NCBI RefSeq assembly: GCF_003614435.1
Contig: NZ_CP025547.1
Location: 241,731 to 305,730 of the forward strand
Direction of reading: 5' to 3'
DNA length: 64,000 bases
Origin: Mycobacterium paragordonae
GTDB lineage: Bacteria > Actinomycetota > Actinomycetes > Mycobacteriales > Mycobacteriaceae
In this document: positions 35,334-47,300 of the stretch, one piece after another
Layout: the number at the start of each line of letters is the position of its first letter
How positions within the stretch are numbered: the first letter of the stretch is position 1
Made by a program: the position numbers and the translations under genes
The notes under the pieces: model-generated
Databases searched by the model: none
What the model was told of the DNA's origin: nothing
Seen by the model: only the letters and a program-made list of their open reading frames with translations

Positions 35334-38300
35334 AACGCGCAGCCCGGATAGCCGCTCGAGGATTGCGCCACCCGGTGACGTGGGTCCTCGTGGACGTGCG
35401 TCCCGACGGTGCAGATTGCCTGACCGGCAGGCGACCACTTGCCTTGGGGCGTCGTTCTGGCACCTACCTGGTCGGGGTCGCAAACGAGCCCGGAGACGTC
35501 ACCGGATGCAACTCGGGGCAATGAATGCGCGAGTTGTCGGCCGTACATACGGAGCGATTCGGTGGTCAGCATTTCTTGATGCGTACAGTCGACCGAATGC
35601 ACGGTGATGTCGCCGGCAACGTAAGGGCGCCAACTACGGCGAAGAGACAAACTCCGATCGCCCTCACCCCGCACTGCTGAGAATATGATCATGTCACCAT
35701 CGAATACATCGGGGTGGTGAGTGCGATACAATGCCGTACCACGTGTGATGTTTTGCGTAAAAAGATCCAGAAGTTCTTTGTACCGGGGAAATTCTGCGGC
35801 GACGTCCGAATCTCGAATTAACGCCTCGATTTGCTCGTAGGCGAGCGGTTCATCTTGTTCCGGAATAGCCACACCATAGAACCGCAACGCTTCAAGTTGA
35901 GTCCGCCAATCGCCCAGCTCCTGGGTATCGTCGATAACGGGGTCGGCATCCAGAAGGACAAGGTGTGCGATCGCACGTCCGCGTCCCCGGAGTTCGATGG
36001 CGAGTTCGTGGGCGATTATACCGCCAAAAGACCACCCGAGAAGATTGACGGGGCCGGTTGGATAAACCGTCTGAATCCTCTCAGCATAGTTTTTCGCCAT
36101 ATCGTGAATTGAGCGAGGCTCGGTTTCGTCGACCTGCAGGGTCTGCTGGATTCCGATGATCGGGCAGTCCAGATACTTGCCAAGAGCCTGGTACGGCCAG
36201 CTCACCCCACCCCCGGGATGAATGCAGAACAGTGGAACGCCGGTACCCTTTTTCAGGGTCTGAATCGGAACCACTTCTTGCACAGCAATGGCGCCTGTGC
36301 GGCGGTGTAGGTGGTTGGCGAGGTCGGCGACGGTGGGGGTGTCGAATAGGGAACGCACCGGGACGTCGGTGTCCAGGGCCAGTTGGAGTCGGGTGCTGAC
36401 CCGGGTGGCGAGCAGGGAGTCTCCGCCGAGGGCGAAGAAGTCGTCGTCGAGGCCGACGCGGTCGAGGCCTAGTACCTCGGCGAAGGTCTGGGCGACGATG
36501 GTTTGGGTCGGGGTGTGCGGGGGCCGGTATTGTGCGGCGGCAAACACTGGTGGGGGCAATGCGTTGCGGTCGAGCTTGCCCGAGGCGGTGCGCGGGAAGT
36601 CTTCGAGCACCACCACCTGAGCCGGTACCAGGGAGGTGGGTAACCGGTTGCTGAGCTGCTGGCGTATCGCGGTGGGATCAAGGGCCGGTGAGCCGCTGAT
36701 GTAGCCGACGAGGTGGTCGGTTCCGGTGGTGGTGTGGTGCACGGTGGCGGCGGCCTGGGTGACGTGGGGGCAGGCCAGTAGGGCGTTTTCGATTTCGCCG
36801 AGTTCGATGCGCTGGCCGCGCAGTTTGACCTGGCTGTCGGCGCGCCCCAGACATTGCAGGGTTGCCTGGGGGGTCCAGCGCACCAGGTCCCCGGTGCGAT
36901 ACATCCGGGTGCCCGGCGCCCCGTAGGGGTTGGGCACGAACCGCTGGGCACTCAACTGCGGCTGACCCACATAGCCGTGCGCCAGCGCGGGCCCGGCCAG
37001 ATACAGTTCCCCGACCACCCCGATCGGGGCCGGCTGCAACCGGGCATCGAGCACCAGCGCGCACACCCCCGGAATCGGGGCGCCGATCGTCACGGGCTGA
37101 CCCGCTGAGAGCGCGGTGGTGCAGGTGGCCCAGATCGTGGCCTCAGTCGGACCGTAGGCATTGAACATGCGCCGCCCCGGCGCCCAGGCCGCCACCAACT
37201 CCGGCGGGCAAGGCTCCGCACCGGCGATCAACGTCTGCAGCCCGCCCAACCGGCTGCGATCCAGCGACGCCAGCACCGTGGGGGTCAGGATGGCCGCGCT
37301 GACCCGCTGATCGCGCAGTAAACAGCTCAACGGCTCCCCGGCATACACCCCCGGCGGTGTCACCACCAACGCCGCTCCCGAACCGGCCGCCCACAACCAC
37401 TCAAAGATCGACAGGTCAAAGGTCGGCGCGGCCACCATCAAAATCCGCCCCTGAGCGCCGACCCCGAACAGCGCACGCTGGGCCGCGGCCACCCCCAAAA
37501 GACCGGCGTGGCCGACCGCCACCCCCTTAGGGATGCCGGTGGAGCCCGACGTGAAAATCACATACGCGGTGTTATCCACCCCCAGCGGCCCCAGCCGCTC
37601 GGCGTCGGTGATCGGCTCCGCCCAGCCACCCGACAAGTCCAGACTATCCAGGCGAATCACCCGGCGCCCGCCGGCCCCAGCCACACGGTCGACCCCGCAG
37701 CTGAGCACACACACCGCATCCACCGCATCCAGCACCGCCGCAACACGCCCCACCGGATAGGCCACATCCACCGGCACATACACCCCCCCGGCCTTGACCA
37801 CCGCCCACCACGCCACCACCAACTCCACACACCGACCCACCGCCACCCCCACCGCGCGCTGCGGACCCACCCCCGCCTCGATCAACACCCGCGCCAACCG
37901 CGTCGACCACTCATCAAGCTCCCGATACGACACCTCCCGAGCCCCATCAATCACCGCCACCGCCTCCGGATCAGCCGCCACCGCCGCAGCCAACACCTCC
38001 CCCACCATCCCCACCGGCGCCCGAACCCCGGCACCAGACCACCCCCCCAACACCAAATCCCGCTCACCACCACCCAACAACGACACCTCACCCACCACCA
38101 CCGACGCATCCGCCACCACCGCCTCGAGGACGTGTCGGTAGAAACCGGCAATCCGCTCGACGGCGGCTGCATCGAAAACCTCGGTGAGGTAACTGAACTC
38201 AACCCGCAACCGAGCGTCGTAGCTGACCGCCAAGCTCAGTGGGTAGTGCGTCGCGTCCGCCACGGTGAACCCCTGCAGATCCAGATCATCGATGGATTCC

Positions 38301-41300
38301 AGAATCTGTTGGAGGGCGGTGGTGTTGACGGGGTAGGACTCGAAAGCTATGGCAGTGTCGAACATTGCTCCGGGGCCGGCGAGGTGCTGGATGTCCGACA
38401 GCCTGCGATGGTGGTGGTCGATCAGGGCCGCTTGTTCGGATTGCAGGCGGTGCAGTGCGGCGGTAACGGTCTCAGCCGGGATGACGCGTACGCGAGCGGG
38501 CACGGTGTTGATGAGGAGGCCGATCATGGTGTCAAAGCCGGGCAGTCCCGCGGGGCGTCCGGAGACGGTGACCCCGAAGACGACGTCGTCGCGTCCGGTC
38601 AGGTGGCTCAGTACGATCGCCCACGCCAGTTGGATGACCGTGTTGAGGGTAACCCCGGTTCGCCCGGCGAAGTCTGCCATGCGGGAGCTGTGCTGGTCGT
38701 CGTACTCCAGGACATGTTTGGCTGGGACAGAAGCGATTCGGCGAGCCGGATCGATCGGGGCGAGCATGGTGGGTTCGTCTGACCCGGCCAGGGCGTGACG
38801 CCATGCCTGTGCTGATTGCTCGGTGTCGGCCAGGGCGACCCACTCGAGGTAGTCGCGGAACGGCCGGGACGGTGGCAGCGCTGAATGGTCGCCATCGGCG
38901 GCATAGAGGGCGAGGAATTCTTGCAGCAGCAGCGGCGAGGACCAGCCGTCGAGCACGATGTGGTGGTGGGTGATGACCAGCGCCGACTTGTTGTGTCCCC
39001 TGGTTACCAGGGTGAAACGCAGCAGCGGTGGGGTGGTGAGGTCGAACTGTTGCAGCCGGTCGGACTGGGTGAATCGGCTGAATTCCTCGTCCGGGCTAGC
39101 CGAGCCGGTGAAGTCCAGGTCGCGCCACGGTACCTCGACGTGTGCGAGGACGACCTGCACCGCGGTGCCGTGCGCGGTCGTAACGAACGCCGTGCGCAAG
39201 TTGTCGTGGCGGTCGATGATGCCTTGCGCGGCAGTGCGCAACCGGGTGATGTCGACGTCGCCGACGATGTCGATGACGGTTTGCACGGTGTAGGCGTCGA
39301 CAAAGGATTCTGCCAGCAGTGCGTGGAAGAACAGGCCCGCTTGCAGCGGCGCCAACGGCCAGATGTCGACCAGGTGGGGGTAACGCGCTTCCCAGGTGGT
39401 CAGGTCGTCTTGGGCGACCGATACCAGCGGGAAGTCTGACGGGGTGTGGCCGCCGGCTCCGGGCAGTTGGGTGTGCCGAGCCAATCCAACCAGCACCGCC
39501 CGCCACAGTTCGACGAGTTCTTCGACGTCGCCTCGGGCGAGCAATGTTCTCGGATAAGCGATCTGGGCGCTGAATTCGTCATCCAGCACCATCGCGTCGA
39601 TCTGGATGGTGGACAGAACGGGCATGTCGGCGTCGGGTGTGCTGGTCAGTGCAGTGAAGTAAGGGGCGACCCACCATCCGCCGTCACCGCGGGAACCGTC
39701 CGACGATTCGGCGGCCGCGATACGCCCGAGGTAGTTGAACATGAGCTGGGGATGTCCCACGTCGGGCAAGGCGCCGGCAGGTGTGAGATGCCGCAAAACG
39801 CCATAGCCGATGCCACGATTCGGGATAGCGGCCAGCTGCTCTTTGATCGACTTGATCAGTACACCGGCGGCCGCCCCGCCCTGCAGCACGTCCTCGACAT
39901 CGATGTCGGACACGTCCAGCCGGGCCGGGAATACGGTGGTGAACCATCCCACCGTCTGAGACAGATCCGCACCGGCCACTGCGGACTCCTCGCGCCCGTG
40001 GCCTTCGAGATGAACCAGCACCGAGGATTCGGCGGCCGCGCGGCGCGACCGCCACACCGCCACCGCCACCGCCAATGCCGCCAGCAATCCGTCATGCACG
40101 CCGCTTCCGAAAAAGGCCGGCAGTGTGGTCAGCACCGGCTCAAACACGTCGTGAGGTAGCCGTAGCTGCACCCGATCCAACGTTGACATCACGTCGACAT
40201 CCGGATCAAACGGACGAGGTCCCATCAGTGGATCGGGGCCGTCTAAAATCCGGGCCCATCCCGCCAGCTCGGCGTCGAAGTTCCCCCGCCGGGCCGCCTC
40301 CTGAAGCCCATGAGCCCACCGGCGCATCGACGTTCCTGCCGGCTGCAGAACAGCGCGCCGCCCCGCGGACACCTGCTCCCAGGCCCGCATCAGGTCAAAC
40401 ACAATGATGCGCCACGACACAGCATCAACGACCAGATGATGCGCGACGATGATCAGTCGGCTCGACCGATCCGAAATACCTTGCATGCCAACGGGATCCA
40501 TCCAGACCATCCGAAGCACGGATCCCGCCGACGGGTCCAACTGATCCACTGCGGCGTCCAGCGCCTGGCTGGCCAGCAACGTCAAGTCCTGCGGGAGCGC
40601 ATCGGCAGCAAACGGGGCCCGGTGCAGCAGTGCGTCCACGTCGACCGAACCCATCTCACAGGTCTGCATCCGCCACCCCTGCGACGGATCCCGCCACAAC
40701 CGTGCCCGCAGCATGTCGTGTCGCGCCATCACCGCCGAAACCGTCTCCACGATCCCGGCCCGGTCCACACCAGCCGGCAACTGGACCATGACCGACTGAA
40801 CGAACCGGTCGAAGCCGCCACCGCGGCTCACCAGGTCCCACACAATCGGGGTCAGCGGCACGTCGCCCACACCTGAGCCTGGCAACTCCTTCAGTGCCTG
40901 TCCGCTCGGCGCGGCCTCGGCCACCTCCGCCAAGCGAGCAGCCGTCCGGCACTCGAAGACATCCCGGGGCGAGAACCACACCCCGCGCGCACGACACGCC
41001 GACACCACCTGAATCGACACAATGCTGTCCCCGCCCATCGCGAAGAAGTCGTCATCGAGCCCGACCTGGTCAAGCCCCAAGACCTCGGCGAACACCTCGG
41101 CGACGGCTTTCTCGGTCCCGGTCTGCGGGGACCGGGACGGGGTGGGGGCAAACACCGGCGCCGGCAAGGCGTTTCGGTCGATCTTGCCCGAGGAAGTCAA
41201 GGGGAAGTCGTCGAGCACCACCACCTGAGCGGGCACCATGTAATCGGGCAGCCGCGCGCCCAACCACTGACGCACCACGCGGATTTTGGTGATTGTTCCG

Positions 41301-44300
41301 GGAACATTGGCGTACTTGGCGCCTTGCTCGCCTCCGCTGGCGGGTAGATAGACCTCCGTCAGGGGGCCGGGGTCGGTGATGAAGACGGCATCGAGGGTGC
41401 CGGGGTGGGCGCCCCAGGTGACGGCGACGTGATAGCCAGTGGTCTCGCCTAGGCGGTGCAATTCTTCGGGAATGGCGGTGTGGCCGGTCGATTGCGTGAG
41501 TGCATCTGTCAGGGACAGCCCGTCGGCGAGGGCTTGTTCGACGTGGACGTCGGTGATCAAACCGGCGCGGGGGATGTCGGTGACGCGCACGGCGGCCGGC
41601 CGTAACGATGTCAATCGGGTGTGCAGTCGGCTCAGGCCCGCGCCGGCCCAATCCCAGGTGGGTGCGGCGGCCACCGAACGTACCGATGTGGGGGTTTTGT
41701 GAATGATGACGTCGTAGCGGTACCGGTTGAGCTCATTGTCCCCCGATCCGCGCTTGACCTCGATGTCAAGTCCTGCCACCGACGCGCGGTCGGCGGCCCA
41801 GCTGGTGAAAAACTCCGGGGCCACCAGTAATTCGGCTTCGCCCAGCATGGCGCGACGGACTCGGTGGCGGATGTCGGCACCGTCGGTGGGGCAGTCGGTC
41901 TGGGCCAGCGCGACCGCTGTGTGGAACGCGCCCTGCAGGGTGTGGTTGCGGACGTCGCCGATGAACACCGCCCCACCGGGGGCCAGCAGGTCCACGACCT
42001 TCTCGATGAGGTCGGCCAGATACCCCACGCTGGGGAAGTACTGGATGACCGAGTTGAGAATAATGGTGTCGAAGTAGCCCTGCGGCAGTCCCTCGGTGGC
42101 GTGGGCGGGCCGGGTCATCAGCTGGACCCGATCACGCCACGCGATCTGCAACTCCTCCAACGAGCGCGCGAGATGGTCGATAACCACCGCTGACATGTCG
42201 GTGGCCACATAGTGATCGCACCGCGGGGCGATCTGGGATAGCACCAGGCCCGAGCCCGCGCCGATCTCCAACACTCGCCGCGGCCGCAGGGCCATGATCC
42301 GATCCGCCAGGACCGAACGCCACTCCACCATCTCCTCAAGCGGAATCGGCTCACCGGTGTAGCTGCTGTTCCAGCCCCGAAAATCCATGCCGAACTCCGA
42401 CACCGCAACGTCGGTGCCGTACAACACGTCGTACATGCATTGCCACTGTTCGACGATGTCGGCGTCTTGAACGGAGGTGGAGCCGTGACTGGTGGTGTGC
42501 TCGAGGGTGATGTAGCCGACGAGTTGAGAGCCTCCGTTGGGGCTGTGGTGCACGGTGGCGGCGGCCTGGGTGACGTGTGGGCAGGCCAGTAGGGCGTTTT
42601 CGATATCGCCGAGTTCGATGCGTTGTCCGCGGAGTTTGACCTGGGTGTCGGCGCGGCCCAGGCATTCCAGGGTTCCCTCGGACGTCCAGCGCACCAGATC
42701 TCCGGTGCGGTACATGCGCGCCCCTGGCGCACCGTAGGGGTTGGCCACGAACCGTTCCGCGGTCAACTGCGGCTGGCCCACATAGCCGTGTGCCAGCGCG
42801 GGCCCCGCCAAATACAACTCACCCACCACGCCGGTCGGCGCCGGGTCCAGCCGGGCGTCGAGCACCAGCGCGCACACCCCCGGGATCGGGGTGCCGATGG
42901 TGACGGACTGACCCGCCGACAGCAGCGCAGTGCAGGTGGCCCAGATGGTGGCCTCGGTGGGGCCATAGGCGTTGAACATGCGCCGGCCCGGCGCCCAGGC
43001 CGCCACCAACTCCGACGGGCAGGGTTCGGCGCCGGCGATCAGCGTCTCCAGCCCGGCCAGCCGGGTCCGATCCAGCGACGCCAGCACCGTCGGGGTCAAG
43101 ATGGCGGCGCTGACGTGCTGCTGGTGCAGCAAGCAGGTCAGCAGTTCCCCGGCGTACACCTGCGGGGGTGCCACCACCAACGCCGCCCCCGCCCCCGCCG
43201 CCCACAACCATTCAAAGATCGACAGGTCAAAGGTCGGCGCGGCCACCATCAGGATCCGCGCATCGGCGTCCAACCCGAACAGCGCGCGTTGGGCCGCGGC
43301 CACCCCCAAAAGACCGGCGTGGCCGACTGCCACCCCCTTGGGGATGCCGGTGGAGCCCGACGTGAAGATCACATACGCGGTGTTGTCCACGCTCAGCGGC
43401 CCTACCCGCTCGGCGTCGGTGATCGGATCCGCGCAGCGACTCGACAGGTCCAGGCCATCGAGGCGGATCACCGGGCGCCTGCCGGCCCCAGCCATGCTGC
43501 CGGCGCCGCAACTGAGCACGCACACCGCGTCCACCGCGTCCAGCACCGCGGCGACGCGCTCGACCGGATGGGCCCGATCCACCGGCACATACACCCCCCC
43601 GGCCTTGACCACCGCCCACCACGCCACCACCAGTTCGGCGCACCGGTTCACGGCTACGCCCACCGCGCGCTGCGGACCCACCCCCGCCTCGATCAACACC
43701 CGCGCCAGCCGGGTCGACCACTCATCAAGCTCGCGATACGACACTTGTCGGGCACCGTCGATGACCGCCACCGCGTCCGCATCAGCCGCCACCGCCGCAG
43801 CCAACAACTCCAACGCCACACCCACCGGCGCCTCCACCCCGGCACCAGACCACCCCGACACCACCAGATCACGCTCACCGCGATCCAGCAACGACACCTG
43901 CCCCACCACCACCGACGCATCCGCCACCACCGCCTCGACCACCCGCATGAACCGGGTGACCAACCGTTCGATGGTGTTTCGGTCAAACAAATCCGTGGCA
44001 TACGACACCGTCCCGGCAGCCATCGGGGCCGCTGGATCCTCGGTCGGCGCCTCACCCAGCTGGAAATCCAGGTCGAACTTGGCTGTGCGGGTGGATACGT
44101 CGAGCTCCTCGACGCTGACGCCGTCGATCGTCACCCCCTCGGGGCGCACGTTGTTCTGGAAGGCCATGGCCACCTGAAACAGCGGATGATGCGCCGCAGA
44201 CCGAACCGGGTTGAGCTGCTCGACCAGCAGCTCGAACGGCACATCCTGGTTGCTGTAGGCATCGAGCGCTCTCTGACGCACCTGCCGGAGCACATCGCTG

Positions 44301-47300
44301 AACCGATGCCGGGAGTCAACGCCAACCCGCAACACCCATGTGTTGACGAAGAATCCGACCAGCTCGTCGAGTGCCTCGTCCAGGCGCCCAGCGATCGGCG
44401 CGCCTATCACAATGTCGTCACCTGTACCGACCTGATGCAGCAACACCGCCAAGACCGCTTGCAACACCATCGAGGGCGTCGCGTTATGCGCCGCCGCCAG
44501 CGCCTTGACCCCCGCCCACAGCTGCGGATCGATGCGCACCTCGACGCCGTCGCCGCGGTAACTGGGCACCGGCGGGCGGGCCCGATCCGCCGGCAGCGAC
44601 ACAACCTCCGGCAAATCGGCCAACTGCTGCCGCCAATACCCCAACTGCCCAGCGATCACACTGTCCGGGTCAGTCTCCGACCCCAACCACTCCCGTTGCC
44701 ACAACGTGTAGTCGGCATATTGCACGGCCAACGGCGCCCACTGAGGAGCCCGGCGCTGCCGCCGTGCTCGATATGCCCTGCCCATATCGCGGACCATCGG
44801 AGCCAGCGACCACCCATCGCAGGCGATGTGGTGCACCACGATGCCCACCATGTGCTGCTCGGGCCCCACCGAGTAGATCTGGGCACGAATGGGGACCTCC
44901 GCAGACAAGTCGAAGCGATACCCAACCAGTGCCTCCAACTCAGCGGCCACATCCTGCTCCGGCAACGAGATCACTGCCGCGCCCCCTCGCCGCCACATCC
45001 CCGCCCGTGCCGGCAACACCTTCTGAAACGGGACTCCGTCGACGTCGGGAAATATGGTGCGCAGCGATTCATGGCGGGCGATGACATCATCGAGTGCTGC
45101 GTCCAGCGCCTCGACATCCAGCGCCCCGCTGATGCGGAAGGCGGTGGGCATGTTGTAGGTCGCGGCTTCGCCTTCGAACTGGTTGAGGAACCACAAGCGC
45201 TGCTGGGCATACGACAACGGGATCCGCTCCGGGCGGGGCAGCGGCGTCACCGGGGGCCTGATACGGCCTGTGCGGCGGTGTAGGTGGTTGGCGAGGTCGG
45301 CGACGGTGGGGGTGTCGAATAGGGAACGCACCGGGACGTCGGTGTCCAGGGCCAGTTGGAGTCGGGTGCTGACCCGGGTGGCGAGCAGGGAGTCTCCGCC
45401 GAGGGCGAAGAAGTCGTCGTCGAGGCCGACGCGGTCGAGGCCTAGTACCTCGGCGAAGGTCTGGGCGACGATGGTTTGGGTCGGGGTGTGCGGGGGCCGG
45501 TATTGTGCGGCGGCAAACACTGGTGGGGGCAATGCGTTGCGGTCGAGCTTGCCCGAGGCGGTGCGCGGGAAGTCTTCGAGCACCACCACCTGAGCCGGTA
45601 CCAGGGAGGTGGGTAACCGGTTGCTGAGCTGCTGGCGTATCGCGGTGGGATCAAGGGCCGGTGAGCCGCTGATGTAGCCGACGAGGTGGTCGGTTCCGGT
45701 GGTGGTGTGGTGCACGGTGGCGGCGGCCTGGGTGACGTGGGGGCAGGCCAGTAGGGCGTTTTCGATTTCGCCGAGTTCGATGCGCTGGCCGCGCAGTTTG
45801 ACCTGGCTGTCGGCGCGCCCCAGACATTGCAGGGTTGCCTGGGGGGTCCAGCGCACCAGGTCCCCGGTGCGATACATCCGGGTGCCCGGCGCCCCGTAGG
45901 GGTTGGGCACGAACCGCTGGGCACTCAACTGCGGCTGACCCACATAGCCGTGCGCCAGCGCGGGCCCGGCCAGATACAGTTCCCCGACCACCCCGATCGG
46001 GGCCGGCTGCAACCGGGCATCGAGCACCAGCGCGCACACCCCCGGAATCGGGGCGCCGATCGTCACGGGCTGACCCGCTGAGAGCGCGGTGGTGCAGGTG
46101 GCCCAGATCGTGGCCTCAGTCGGACCGTAGGCATTGAACATGCGCCGCCCCGGCGCCCAGGCCGCCACCAACTCCGGCGGGCAAGGCTCCGCACCGGCGA
46201 TCAACGTCTGCAGCCCGCCCAACCGGCTGCGATCCAGCGACGCCAGCACCGTGGGGGTCAGGATGGCCGCGCTGACCCGCTGATCGCGCAGTAAACAGCT
46301 CAACGGCTCCCCGGCATACACCCCCGGCGGTGTCACCACCAACGCCGCTCCCGAACCGGCCGCCCACAACCACTCAAAAATCGACAGGTCAAAGGTCGGC
46401 GCGGCCACCATCAAAATCCGCCCCTGAGCGCCGACCCCGAACAGCGCACGCTGGGCCGCGGCCACCCCCAACAACCCACCGTGGGCGACCGCCACCCCCT
46501 TGGGGGCACCGGTAGAGCCCGACGTGAAAATCACATACGCGGTGTTATCCACCCCCAGCGGCCCCAGCCGCTCGGCGTCGGTGATCGGCTCCGCCCAGCC
46601 ACCCGACAAGTCCAGACTATCCAGGCGAATCACCCGGCGCCCGCCGGCCCCAGCCACACTGTCAGCCCCGCTACTGAGCACACACACCGCATCCACCGCA
46701 TCCAGCACCGCCGCAACACGCCCCACCGGATAGGCCACATCCACCGGCACATACACCCCCCCGGCCTTGACCACCGCCCACCACGCCACCACCAACTCCA
46801 CACACCGACCCACCGCCACCCCCACCGCGCGCTGCGGACCCACCCCCGCCTCGATCAACACCCGCGCCAACCGCGTCGACCACTCATCAAGCTCCCGATA
46901 CGACACCTCCCGAGCCCCATCAATCACCGCCACCGCCTCCGGATCAGCCGCCACCGCCGCAGCCAACACCTCCCCCACCATCCCCACCGGCGCCCGAACC
47001 CCGGCACCAGACCACCCCCCCAACACCACATCCCGCTCACCACCACCCAACAACGACACCCCACCCACCACCACCGACGCATCCGCCACCAGGAGCCGGT
47101 CAAACAGCGATTCCAAATGACTTATGTGGCCGGCGATGTCGTCGTCGCTGTATCGGTCGGGATTCCACGCGAGCTGGATACGCGGTGCGCCGTGGCCCAG
47201 CCTCGGATACAGGTTGACCGCGATGTCTTGTATGGGGCCGTTCGTCAAGACGTTGTAGATCGGTTCGGAAGATCCGAAACGAAACGGGGTCGCGAAATCG

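Noticed and set aside
42623..45283. 886-codon plus-strand frame, and similar frames at 37508-38782 and 46481-48283
   Set aside because: Antisense to NRPS adenylation domains; Arg/His-rich and without domains. They only reflect high GC codon bias.
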